64,000 nt of DNA from Mytilus trossulus (lineage: Eukaryota; Mollusca; Bivalvia; Mytilida; Mytilidae): NCBI RefSeq assembly GCF_036588685.1, contig NC_086379.1, forward strand, positions 19,887,862 through 19,951,861, given 5' to 3'. Shown here in pieces: positions 11,130-21,058 of this stretch. The position numbers and the translations under genes were made by a program. Each line of letters starts with the position of its first letter. The stretch's first letter is position 1. The notes beneath the pieces were generated by a model, which saw nothing but the letters and a program-made list of their open reading frames with translations, searched no databases and was not told the origin of the DNA.

Positions 11130-11450
11130 TCTCTTTTCGTCCCCGAAGGTATCACCAGCCCAGTTGTCAGCACTTCGGTGTTGACATGAATATCAATTAT
11201 GTGGTCATTTTTATAAATTTCCTGTTAACAAAACTTTGAATTTTTCGAAAAACTAAGGATTTTCGTATCCCAGGCATAGATTACCTTAACCGTATTTGGC
11301 ACAACTTTTTGGAATTTTGGATCCTCAATGCTCTTCAACTTTGTATTTGTTTGGTTTATAACTATTTCGATATGAGCGTCACTGATGAGTCTTATGTAGA
11401 CGAAACGCGCGTCTGGCGTACTAAATTATAATCCTGGTACCTTTGATAAC
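11130..11450 (+). mobile_element. Dispersed repeat carrying a hammerhead ribozyme (retrozyme-like)
   Basis: Block from about TTCGTCCCCGAAGGTATCAC through CAGCACTTCGGTGTTGACAT to TAATCCTGGTACCTTTGATA. I recall it as an abundant mussel repeat. It ends with the hammerhead core described separately. It is nested in the interior of the long-TIR transposon. Only one ribozyme copy is seen, whereas retrozymes usually carry two in direct repeat, so this may be a monomeric or truncated copy. Confidence 0.6.
11376..11419 (+). ncRNA. Hammerhead self-cleaving ribozyme motif (type I, minimal stem III)
   Basis: All core parts are present: CTGATGA (11382-11388); stem II GTC/GAC (11389-11391 with 11399-11401) closed by a 7-nt loop; GAAA (11402-11405); a very short stem III in CGCGCG (11406-11411) with the A11405-T11412 pair; and the cleavage triplet GTC (11411-11413). 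Stem I pairs GCGTCA (11376-11381) with TGGCGT (11414-11419): six pairs, two of them G-U. Predicted cleavage follows C11413. The minimal stem III is the form known from metazoan retrozymes, which tend to act as dimers. Confidence 0.8.
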
Positions 11451-11639
11451 TATATATTCGCCCCTTTTTTATTTTTTGAAAAAAATCAAAAATCAAACAT
11501 TTAAAAAAATCAAACTTTCAAAAGTGAAATAATCAAAATTGCACGTTAGGTGTGAAGTTTTAAAGTGTTATCAAATTTCTTAACTATCAAAATAAAACGA
11601 TATAAATTCCAAAACATGATATAAAATTTGAAACCTTTT

Positions 11640-11830
11640 TAAAACTTTGAATTGATAAGTGTTTCACGGACCGTAGTCGACTATAGGTAAAACGCGCAAA
11701 TGTCCGGTCAATTTAATACAGGTGATTCTAGACATAAATCGCAAATGCCCTATCGTTTTACAGGTAAAAAAGCGCAAACGTCCTGTCCCCATTCGTACAA
11801 AACTATTTTAAGGATCTACTTTGCTGGAGC
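11640..11830. repeat. Short internal repeats (CGCAAATGTCC-type)
   Basis: Three loosely similar blocks (AAACGCGCAAATGTCCGGTC, AATCGCAAATGCCCTATCG, AAAGCGCAAACGTCCTGTCC) spaced about 50-60 bp apart. Another repeat fragment within the transposon; class unknown. Confidence 0.45.
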
Positions 11831-12286
11831 TCACCTCCACTAGTTTAGTCGTATGATATTTTCAAAATATTTCTGTTATTTTATTTGCACGACAAAATGG
11901 AGCACGATATAATATCAATGAGTGTACATGCATTGGCATTTTAAAAAAATGTGTATTTATTATATGTCATTAAAAGGAATCCTAGAAATAAAAAAAAATA
12001 TTTTGTCGAGTAGTTGGAGGCTGCGCACCGCAATTTTTTCATTATACTTGTAAAGTGTCATTTTATCGCGCTTTTGTAGCATGTTTTCCCTACCTGTTCA
12101 TTTGCATGTCTTTTTGCAAATAAATTCATTTTAAAAATTAAATCCTCGAGATCTACTGTAAAAAAAAGATACATATGGTAATATTTGCATTTGAAGCACG
12201 TCTTATTTTCTTCTACCTAAATATTCTCATATTAATATGTTTATACCAACACGATTAATTATTTGATACAAAAAGGTAGTTATATA

Positions 12287-12659
12287 AATACGGATATTTC
12301 TTAGAATTGAGGGTCATCCTTTAAAAGTTACGGTCATCATTTACAAATTAAGGTCATCTTAAAAGCAATTACGGTCACTCTTTTTATGAATTGCTGGTTA
12401 TGTAACGGTCATCACGATTGGGATTTACGGTCATTTGAGCGATTTTTGTAATCGAATTTCCCGTTTCATGCACATTTCTCGGAAGTAATTGGTGATTTCC
12501 GAGTGATTCTTTTATAAATTTACATCGTTTCAATGTATGATTTGTAAAGAAAATAATATAGAAAAACTTTAACAGACAATACAGAAACTGACCTAATTTT
12601 TCATCCGACATCTTGGGATGACCGTGAATGCAGTAACGGTCATCAGCTTTACCCCAGTG
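12287..12659 (-). repeat. Right terminal inverted repeat
   Basis: Reverse complement of the left arm, with point differences and fewer GATGACCGTAA units. The array part is the divergent part: the left arm has gained or the right arm has lost units. A 75-codon open frame here is a by-product of the repeat. Confidence 0.85.
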
Positions 12660-12984
12660 AAGAATACTCTATCTTTATATAAAAAGGAGAATAAGCGGTA
12701 TAATAGCTAAAGAGACTATCAAAATGAGTTCAATTGAGGTGGATGTAAGTTAGTAAAGGCAACTATATGGCCATCAACACTTTTAAAGAAGACACATTTA
12801 TTTCTAGTTTTAAATTTGTTTCATTATTTATCAAATTATAACGGTAAGCTGATTTTAAGATGGAAAACATGATTTGTGCATAAAACAAAAATCTAAAGGA
12901 GAAATGAAGGTGTCAGACAACCACAAAAGTGTTGATAACGTTTTTAAAACCTTTGATTTCTTGCTTTATCTAATTTCTAATAAG

Positions 12985-13186
12985 GTCAAAGATCAAGTAG
13001 CAAAACTTGCAGACGCTGGTCTCTTACAACTAAATGGACATACATGCACATCGAACAGCTCGTATTTTCCGACAACAGTTGCACCTGAAGCGTTTACAGA
13101 TGAATATTGCGATAGTGCAGAATCGGATATATACAGTATTGGAATCGTGATGTGGGAGCTTTACTATTGTCGACCTGCATTCACAT
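12985..13186 (+). CDS. Protein kinase gene, third recognised exon (activation segment)
   Basis: Acceptor TTTCTAATAAG ends at 12984. The exon opens in phase 0 with VKDQVAKLADAGL, which continues SNIL from the previous exon. The DFG motif reads DAG: the metal-binding Asp is kept and the Phe replaced by Ala. The segment proceeds to APEAF (APE motif) and SDIYSIGIVMWEL (helix F Asp intact). It ends at CAT|GTAAGA (GT at 13187) with one base of a codon. Upstream in-frame codons (12874-12984) are intronic. Confidence 0.88.
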
Positions 13187-13559
13187 GTAAGACATAAATC
13201 AAATTAGTAAATGACAAAAATGTCATTTGATTAAGGATTAACATGTTGTAATAGGTGTTATTTATTTCAATTTTTTAAATAATACTTTTGAAGTGTTTCG
13301 ATAGTAAACTCGTGCAACCCATTCAAGTATTTTCCAGGCCATGAAAACAATCTGTATTCGTAGTGAGTAATTTTATGTATTCCTGCACTGTACACATACT
13401 ATTTTATTGGAACGATTAATGTGTATGAGTAAGTATAAAATTCGATGGTTTCGTATTTAATTTAATGCTATGTAGGGGGAGAAAATAGGGGACAAGTATT
13501 ATGCCATTATACAAAAGCAAATATTGTATTTTAACTTGCGTAATATTTGAATCTTAAAA

Positions 13560-14110
13560 AAAATGATGACAAAGTTTAAGATAAGAGAGCACAATTTATT
13601 AATAGGAAAAGAGAAGAGATATTAAAATGCCAAAAGAAAACAAAATATGCATTAACTGCAAAATAGAGTAAAGATGAAATCCATTTACTTTTATATTGTA
13701 ATAGTAACAGCAATAATGGAAAAGTTTGTTTGGATTTTTTAATAAATGTTAATATGCACTTAACAGATTAAAGGATGAAGATAGAATTACATCAATACTC
13801 ACCTAAGATACACTGTAGTGTTCTGGGGTTCTATAACTATATATGAAAGCCTAATGTTCTATAAATGTTCTTTATGTCCATACATTACATACTCTATACC
13901 AAAAAAGTGAAACACCACATACACATTCAGGCAAATAATATCGAGTCCCTTTTTAAAACAGTCAATAGACCTAAGGACGAGAGGGGGGCTCTTGAAATAT
14001 TAAGTAAACATTTATAATGTATATTAATGATTTAAGTTAATTGATTTTTCTTATATTGTGTCACATACTTTAAATACCTGGTGCAATGACAATAAAGATT
14101 TGAATTTTGA
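13560..14110 (+). mobile_element. LINE 3' end fragment in the last kinase intron
   Basis: Plus-strand frames give KDEIHLLLYCNSNSN near 13670-13700, resembling the C-terminal block (EDEIHFLxxC) of LINE ORF2 proteins. The tail (TCAATAGACCTAAGGACGAG to GACAATAAAGATTTGAATTTTGAATT) matches 56490-56695 in layout and in its TTGAAT-type end. Stops interrupt it. Confidence 0.6.
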
Positions 14111-14488
14111 ATTCATGTAAAGTTTAATTATCAAGCGACCTGCTTCTTCAAATGTTATCTTTTTGCATCCATTTAACAAAGCTAAAAAAAATAAAAAAAA
14201 ATGTGTGGCTTTCAAGAAGTTAAGTAAAACGTTTTTATACTCGATGTTGCGAAATGATACTCTTATGTAAATTATGATTGAGTTACTGAAAACAAAACTA
14301 AAGCTATTCTTTTCAATTTTCTTTACATTTTGAATGAAGTTGTAAATCCCTCTTTGTAACAAATTTAACAACTATAGTAAGCAATTATGTTTACCTTTTT
14401 TTTAATGTTCTTAGATTTTTAATTAACCCATTCATTATAATGTGTGTCAAAATTTGGTACTTGAACACTATTATGTTTAATGTTGTAG

Positions 14489-14754
14489 CCATCCCCAATG
14501 AAGATTTGGCATCAAAATCAATACAACAGGAAGAATACAAATTTGTATTTGAAGATGCTCTAGATCTAATTGACCGTGTACAAAGAGGTTATCGACCGAC
14601 TTTCGAAACCTATCAACCAGTCCCGGAACTGGCGGAGTTGATACACAAATGCTGGCGTATGGACATGAGTAATCGCCCAACTGCAAAAATGGTTGCTAGC
14701 GAGATGAAGAAGATAATCAAATCTGAGGATCAAGACAAAGTCGATGTCTGTTAG
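14489..14754 (+). CDS. Protein kinase gene, last exon (C-lobe and stop)
   Basis: Acceptor TGTTGTAG ends at 14488. The split codon T|CC restores the frame, giving PAFTSIPNEDLASKS. The exon holds DRVQRGYRPTF, LAELIHKCWRMDMSNRPTA (the CW and conserved RP of subdomains X-XI) and ends with a short charged tail and TAG at 14752-14754. The four exons total 586 codons including the stop. The CW...RP signature and HRDLKxxN suggest a tyrosine-kinase-like kinase; with HRD, the Lys and the metal Asp present it is probably active despite DAG. Confidence 0.88.
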
Positions 14755-15340
14755 TTTGCAATGGATTATATGTGCACTTTTCCGTTAAGAATTATTCTGT
14801 CATTAGGTTTTATGAATTGGATCGTTATTTAACTCTAATTTTAGTCATTTTTCCTTTTTTCGTGAATATCACACTTTGTGAAAAATTGTTGAAAATCTCA
14901 TGATACAAAAACTAAATCTAATGTACATACAAATTTTACAATTTAAGACAAAAGTTTTCAAATGATTAAAAATATGTAAATGTATGTAAGCAATTATGAT
15001 AGTTTTCGTTTTTATATAATTCTTATTATAATAGTTGGACTATCAAAGATTTTCATGTTTATATAGTGCTGATTTTTTACCTTGCAAAATACAAATTATT
15101 TGTATGAAGTAAATATTTTTCATAGAAAAGAATTGCGTGTGAACATGGTGAAATAATGTTGTTTTGTACATATTTCTATTTTCACCTTTTCAATCTGACG
15201 CCCTTCAATGTCAGATGACTCTGTTAAATCTTTCATTTCCATGTTTGTTCTGTGTTTTTACACGCTTTTATTCCTTTTGTATTGATGTGATTTTAGCATT
15301 TTGGCATTTGTTTAAATCCGTGCATCTATATTATGACCAC
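14755..15340. other. AT-rich 3' flank of the kinase gene
   Basis: Probable 3' UTR and downstream sequence. No distinct gene seen. The 15164-15433 open frame is T-rich and overlaps an inverted-repeat element. Confidence 0.4.
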
Positions 15341-15345
15341 ATCAA

Positions 15346-16080
15346 GACGGCGTTTTGCATTAGCGCCGATTTTTTCTTTCATTTGCGCCGATTTTTTTTT
15401 TCATTTGCGCCGATTTTTTTACAGGTAAATTAACGGTGAATAGATATAAGAAGATGTGGTATGAGTGTAAATTCAATTCAAGTCATGTTATTTTTCATTT
15501 ATCATTTTAGATCTCTACCATTGGCCATTTGTACAAATGTAATGAATTGTCAATCATAACATTTATATAACTGTTGTTCCCTGCTCACTATGGGGAGATG
15601 GAAGAAGGCCTACAAGATACACCTCCAGACTTTTTCTTTGAAGGTATCCGTAATTCTTTAACCTCTGTCTTTCGGACATCTGCCACATGTGTATGCTCGA
15701 TCAGTATTTTGACAATAGAATCCGTGGTGACCCTGGCTTAACACGATTTATGGTACATTCGAAAGATATGTTGTTATGTTTCAGGACACTAACCTTCCGA
15801 TATGTATGCCCCTCGTTGATTAAAGAATTGACTCCTCGGCTCGTTTTAGTGTGTAATATATCCATCAAGTACAACGAAGTTCCAGAACAATATGAATCAA
15901 AATTAACTTAAACATAAATGAACAGCCAGTAGCAATGGTATAGTACAGTACATGTACAAGTATTAACTTACCTGTAAATCTAAGTAGGAGCAAATATAAA
16001 ATCGGCGCAAATGAAAAAATGAAATCGGCGCAAATGAAAGAATGAAAATTTTCAAAATCGGCGCAAATGTCATACGCCCT
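15346..16080. mobile_element. ~735-bp inverted-repeat element with GCGCCGATTTT arrays at both ends
   Basis: The left end reads GACGGCGTTTTGCATTAGCG followed by three TTTGCGCCGATTT units (about 15360-15425). The right end carries three AAATCGGCGCAAATG units (about 15998-16070) and closes with CATACGCCCT, the approximate reverse complement of the left end. ACAGGTAAAT / ACCTGTAAAT also pair inside. A 5' scrap of family A (15441-15468) and unassigned DNA lie between. No recognisable coding content. Confidence 0.65.
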
Positions 16081-17327
16081 AACTAAGACTAGGTGAAATT
16101 CTTAGAGTATATTGTGCATTTATCGTTCATGTGATAGACTGTGCAACTCAGATCAGGAGATTTGGGAAGTTTTTGTCAGAGGTTTAAATCTTAGCTGGTC
16201 AGGAGGGTAGATATAAATGTCTCGTGAAAAAAAATATCTTTTTAAGTATTGTTTCTCCAATCTTCATTACCCTGTCGGTCTTTCTATTTGGATGAAAAAC
16301 AAATATTGAGAAGCTTTTGTTTCTTGCTTGTTTGAATTGTTGATTAATATAAGTTGGCTCAGTTTGCTCTCAATTTTTCATGTTTTAACTATCTCTGTGG
16401 TGAGTAATATGCCGAACCTATTTATCTCTATTCTGTCAATTCAATGAATTATAAAACTATCGGAATATCAATTATTGTCACATTTATTTTACATTTTTTG
16501 ACAAAATGATAGTAATACACACACTTTTTAATCAGGAACTTTACAACAAAAACAAAAGTTTTGTTTACCTATAGACATTGATTGCATGAGCCGTATTTAG
16601 AACATCGCTTAAAAATTTCGCTTTAATATAGATTTTCTTTATTTCATATTTAATTTCCCTTTATTCATTTGAGCGCCAATGATGATTATGATGAAGATGA
16701 AATGCCAAATTATAAGTCTGGTATCTTTTGAGAGTCTTAATAACTATTGCAATGGAAAAAATCAAGTTATGACTTTTTTGCTGACTTCGTATGATTAAGA
16801 TTTTTTGTTTGTTTATTTTTATGCTGTTGCTGTTTTAATATTTGACATAAGACATATTTTGTTTTCTTTGAATGTTATCCATGTATCATAAATAAACGTA
16901 GTTAATTTATAATATGTACATACAAATTTACTAATTAATAGCTATGCTTTTTATTGAAAGTTATGGTATCGGTCATTTTCTTTGCCCTGTATTTTGTGTT
17001 TATGTAACACTTAATCATTTCTTTAGAATAATACTGAGTAAATAACTACAGTCTTTAGCATTATACATCACGTCATTGTGTTAGTGCATTATGGTAAATG
17101 TTTGTTTATATATCTTTTTGTTTTATAGGGATTAACATAATGACAAATGTAACGTTCACTGCCGTACCCCCTATTTTAAACATTTTTACCTATTATGTCT
17201 GTTTGTTTTGTTCACACATCATTGTCAATAGAACGGAATTTTATACGACTGTCATACAAGTGAGAGGTTTGGCTAGCTATAAAACCAGGTTTAATCTACC
17301 ATTTGTACAAAAGAACATGTATGTATC
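16081..17327. other. No supported gene
   Basis: AT-rich intergenic DNA. I see no coding exon, tRNA or clear inverted repeat in it. Confidence 0.4.
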
Positions 17328-17550
17328 AATAGATGTTGGCAGACGTGGTACGGGTGTCAATGAGCCAATGAGACAACTCTCCATCCAAGTCATACTTTAT
17401 AGTAGTAAACCATTATAGGTAAAGGTACATTCTTCAACATGGATGGAGCATTGGCTCACACCGAACAGCAAGCTATAAAAGGCCCCAAAAAATTACTAGT
17501 TTGAAATCTTTCAAACGGGAAAACCCATGTTCTAATCTATATAAAAAGAA
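17328..17550 (+). repeat. Family A repeat
   Basis: Contains GCCAATGAGACAACTCTCCATCC-type block with a small internal duplication (GTGTCAATGAGCCAATGAGA), then TAAACCATTATAGGT, ATTGGCTCACACCG, AAGCTATAAAAGGCCCC and TCAAACGGGAAAACCCA. Confidence 0.75.
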
Positions 17551-18520
17551 ATGACAGTTGTTGTCCATTCGATTGATGTGTTTGAGCTTTAGATTTTGCA
17601 TTTGATTAGGTACTTTCCATTTTGAATTTTCCTCAGTATTGTTTTTTATGTTTTACTTTTTCAAGTAGTAACCTTGTAAAATCACTTTCATTTTAAACAA
17701 AACTTCTAATCATCATTTCGATTCGATAACAATTTTCTTTTTAAATGAAAGAAAAAGTATGAAGATTTTCGCATTGACTCTTCTTCTTATTTTTCAATTT
17801 TATATATTTTTTTAAGAAACTTTTTTGCACGAACAGCTTAAGAATTCCGCACAGACTACGCTTCATTCTTGGTTTTTAATCATATTTTTGATTTGATTTG
17901 TTTTACCATTTGTTAGAGGGGAATATTATAAGGATAGGACCCATTTCAAAAGGTCATACATGTATAGCAGTTGAATTTCAAACCGAATGGAAATGGTGAC
18001 AGTATTTAACTTTATTATATTTATCCGACGATGACGCTTGTGTTAGTTTTATTTCAACAGTATTATTTTAACAGTATTTTTATTACAGGAGTTTACAAAA
18101 TACCGTTCCATATGACCTTAAAATTAAAAAAGTATTAATCATAATTGAAAAAAACCAAATGATTGATTTTGTATATTTTACATGGAACTGTTTTCTTCGG
18201 TGTTAATATAGTTGAAATGATTGCACCGATAAACCTATGGTTATGTACATTTTGTAATAAACTTGATGATGAACAATTAGTATTTAGATTGTAAACTGAA
18301 TTCAATTTTTAACAGATCAATTAATAAAAATCAATAATAGAAAACCTGGTTTTACAAATTCTCAACCACTGTTGAAGCATAAAACAGTCTTTTAAATCCC
18401 GAATCTAAACTTTAGACAATAGTTGGTGAAAATAAGATTCACGTCAATCAAATTTGATAATTTTGTTTTTGTTTGATGTTTTAACTTGACTGATGTGTTA
18501 ACATTCATGCATTGGGTTAA

Positions 18521-19305
18521 GCCTCGGTCACACCTTACCGGATAGCTCGGACGGACGCCTAACGGATAACTTTTTTTTCAATCCGTTCATGTCCGTTGGA
18601 AGTTCGTTCTTATCCGTTAGGCGTCCGTCCATATCCGTTGCATGTCCGTTAAGCGTCCGTTTTATCCGTTGACGTCCGTTCTGTCCGGTGGAAAATTTTG
18701 AGCATGTTCAAAACTTTGAACGGACGTCCAACGGATAAAATGTCCGTTGAACGTCCGTTCGGCGTCCGTTAGGCGTCCGTTTTGTACGGTACTTGTCCGC
18801 TTTGTTTACGTTACGTGTCTGTTATGCATCCGTTGGAGATCTGGTAGACCAATTCACCAACGGACGTCTAACGGACGCCTAACGGATAACACGGATGTGA
18901 AACGGACATTAACGACAGGATAACGGATAAAACGGATGCCTACCGGATGTAAAACGGACAAATGTCAATTGAAATTTCGCATGGTTTATTGCCTTTAATT
19001 TTTAGATGGTTTATTGCCTTTAATTATCAGATCATTTTGTTCATCCGTTTTATCCGTTACGCTTCCGTTAGGTGTCTGTTTTATCCGGTACTCGTCCGTT
19101 GGATGTACGTTCGACGTCCGTCCTGTCCGGTACGTATCCGTTTCACGTACGTTCAATGTCCTTTGTGTGTCCGTTAGGCATTCGTTACATGTCCGTTAGT
19201 ACACCAACGGACTCCCAACGGATAAAAATTTTGTCAACGGATAACTTTTTTTTTATCCGTTATAAAGGCGTCCGTTCGAGCTATCCGGTAAGGTGTGACC
19301 GAGGC
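18521..19305. mobile_element. 785-bp foldback (MITE-like) element made of degenerate TCCGTT repeats
   Basis: Starts GCCTCGGTCACACCTTACCG and ends with its reverse complement, CGGTAAGGTGTGACCGAGGC. The whole interior is a loose array of 10-20-bp units, TATCCGTTAGGCGTCCGTT-like in one orientation and AACGGACGCCTAACGGATAA-like in the other. The element can fold on itself along much of its length. The open frames 18962-19365 are by-products of the array. TTAA lies before the left end and TTTA after the right end, so a target duplication is possible but not clean. Confidence 0.8.
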
Positions 19306-19611
19306 TTTATATTGTTACGTATGTTTTTGCTTGATTTATATATGGGTGTAGTTTTTAATAAATGAGTGCTAAACAGGTTGAGGTGTTTTGTTTTTTCTTG
19401 TTTTACATGTTTCGGAAAACAAGTGTACATATGCATTATGAATATGTATTTTAATTTCCCTCCTCATCAGAAAAAAACCCTAAGAAATAAAGTTATTTTG
19501 TATTGACAAATCAAATGATTAAACGAAATAAAAAGAAACTGTAGATGTACTGACAAACTGGTCCTGCTTGGACACCTTAGCCGTAAATGGGACTTTTCAT
19601 TTGGTAGAATT

Positions 19612-19722
19612 ATAGATTATCGTTGGTCATCTCAACGAGATTGATTTTCTCGCTTGAGCTGGTACAGCGAAAGTGAGAAAAGCAATCGAGTTGAGATGAC
19701 CAATGATAATCTGTTTGTCGCT
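19612..19722. repeat. Imperfect hairpin
   Basis: GATTATCGTTGGTCATCTCAAC on the left pairs with GTTGAGATGACCAATGATAATC on the right, with TTTCTCGCTT / AGTGAGAAA also pairing. Foldback element or part of one. Confidence 0.65.
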
Positions 19723-20384
19723 ATTTTACCTAAGACGACGTTGTCAATTTCATGTCAATTTCGTTAGCAACGCCACGTGGCCTCCTTAGTTTCTAGTGAT
19801 AATTTTTCCATCTCAAGCGTGAAGCATGATATGAAATTTATCACAAACAGATCAAAGGAAAAATGCACAAAATAGCGATATATAACAGTATTGAGGGTTA
19901 TAATCTCTGAATAAAATATCGATTGTCGGTTGCTTTAAGTCCAGTGGCAAGTATTCCATGCATGTTTAATACGGGATTAAATGAACATTAAATACAACAG
20001 GAAAGTCCTGTAATAAAGGCTGTTCAGGATAAATGTCTTTTTGTATTCTGCTATTTAATATGAACCAATAATACTTGTACCGTTCGTTATAGGACAGTTG
20101 CACAAACTCCCTGTACTGGCTTTATGACATGTTCTGTTATGCACATGCACCTTTTGTACCATATATAAACAGATGTGGTAAGAATTTTCCACCTGTTAAT
20201 CAAATGACATTATAATTATCCACTATAAGTTACTGTATACTGCCTTCAACAGTACCATATCGCAATGTCAACTACACAAGGTGGCAAGGCCTTTGAAAGT
20301 GTATGTCCGAACCTCGGCGAAGGATCGAAAGTCACCCAGCTGCTCATGATCAATGGCAAAGGACCTGTGAGATGGGGGCAAACC

Positions 20385-20840
20385 CCCCCCCCCCTAGAAT
20401 ATTTTGAATCATCACCAAAAAGTATACAGATCTTTAGATTGATAAAACATAGAAGTGTGTAAAGTTTTAAACAATAATTATAAATCGTTTTTGAGATACG
20501 GTGCGACATGTAAACCCACCCTTTATTTTACCAAAAACTCAATAACTCTAAAATAAAATTTTGAATCATCATCAAAAAGTATATGTAGATCTTTAGATTA
20601 ATATAGCTAAGAAGTTTTAAACAATAATCATTAATCATTTTTGAGATACATAGTGCGACATGTGAAAAAAAATCACCCCTGTTTTAGTTACAAAGTCCCG
20701 TAACTCAAAAAAATTTAGTTTTATTTTCACCAAAAAGTATACAGATCGTTTGATCATCATAAGAAACAACTATATTAAATTTCATGAAATTTGGATAAGT
20801 TGTTCTCAAGATACAGATGCAGGACATTTGTATACCATAA
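20385..20840. repeat. Three diverged tandem monomers (~165 bp)
   Basis: Blocks (TTTTGAATCATCACCAAAAAG, TATACAGATCTTTAGATT, TTTTAAACAATAAT, TTTTTGAGATACGGTGCGAC) recur near 20395, 20560 and 20725 with growing divergence. The short open frames at 20246-20509 come from this repeat and an adjacent C-tract. Confidence 0.6.
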
Positions 20841-21017
20841 TACGTCCAGTCAAAATTTTGACAGGCATTTCTGTTTGGCCTTGAATGTTTGTCCCCAATA
20901 TTATATTAACTATGTATTTGTATTCAGGTATTGCAGATCAAATTTATTCGTTCATAGTGTATTAATTTACGTTTTTTTAGTAAGTTAAGCCTTCCAAATG
21001 ACATTTTATAGTGTGTT

Positions 21018-21058
21018 TTTCTATGTTGTGATGTTATACTATAGTTTCAGAAAAAAAT
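21018..21058 (-). repeat. 5'-most (by coordinate) piece of a long family A copy, split by an insertion
   Basis: GTGTTTTTCTATGTTGTGATG then TTTCAGAAAA matches the left part of the longer family A copy at 61050-61440. The rest continues at 21905. Confidence 0.6.

Larger units (their letters stand above)
8950..12659. mobile_element. 3.7-kb DNA transposon with very long terminal inverted repeats and 6-bp target-site duplication
   Basis: Begins CACTGGGGTAAAGC and ends GCTTTACCCCAGTG. The flanks are the perfect direct repeat AAGAAT (8944-8949 and 12660-12665). The inverted similarity runs about 440 bp on the left (to about 9390) and about 370 bp on the right (from about 12287). It includes an unbroken-looking stretch from AAGATGTCGGATGAAAAATT to ATGCACATTTCTCGGAAG (right arm read in reverse complement). 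No transposase reading frame is recognisable in the interior, so it appears non-autonomous. A repeat with a hammerhead ribozyme is nested at 11130-11450. Superfamily not assigned: CACTG ends suggest CMC/CACTA-like, but a 6-bp duplication does not fit that well (shifting one base gives AGAA, 4 bp, with TCACTG ends). Confidence 0.85.

Noticed and set aside
15687-15911. 74-codon plus-strand frame inside the GCGCCGATTT element as a captured exon
   Set aside because: No splice sites in phase and no recognisable domain on either strand.
18962-19365. Three overlapping plus-strand frames (RFIRYASVRCLF-type) as proteins
   Set aside because: They translate the TCCGTT repeat array in three frames.
20246-20509. 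Overlapping frames on both strands near 20.3 kb
   Set aside because: They overlap a diverged tandem repeat and a C-tract; no family signature.
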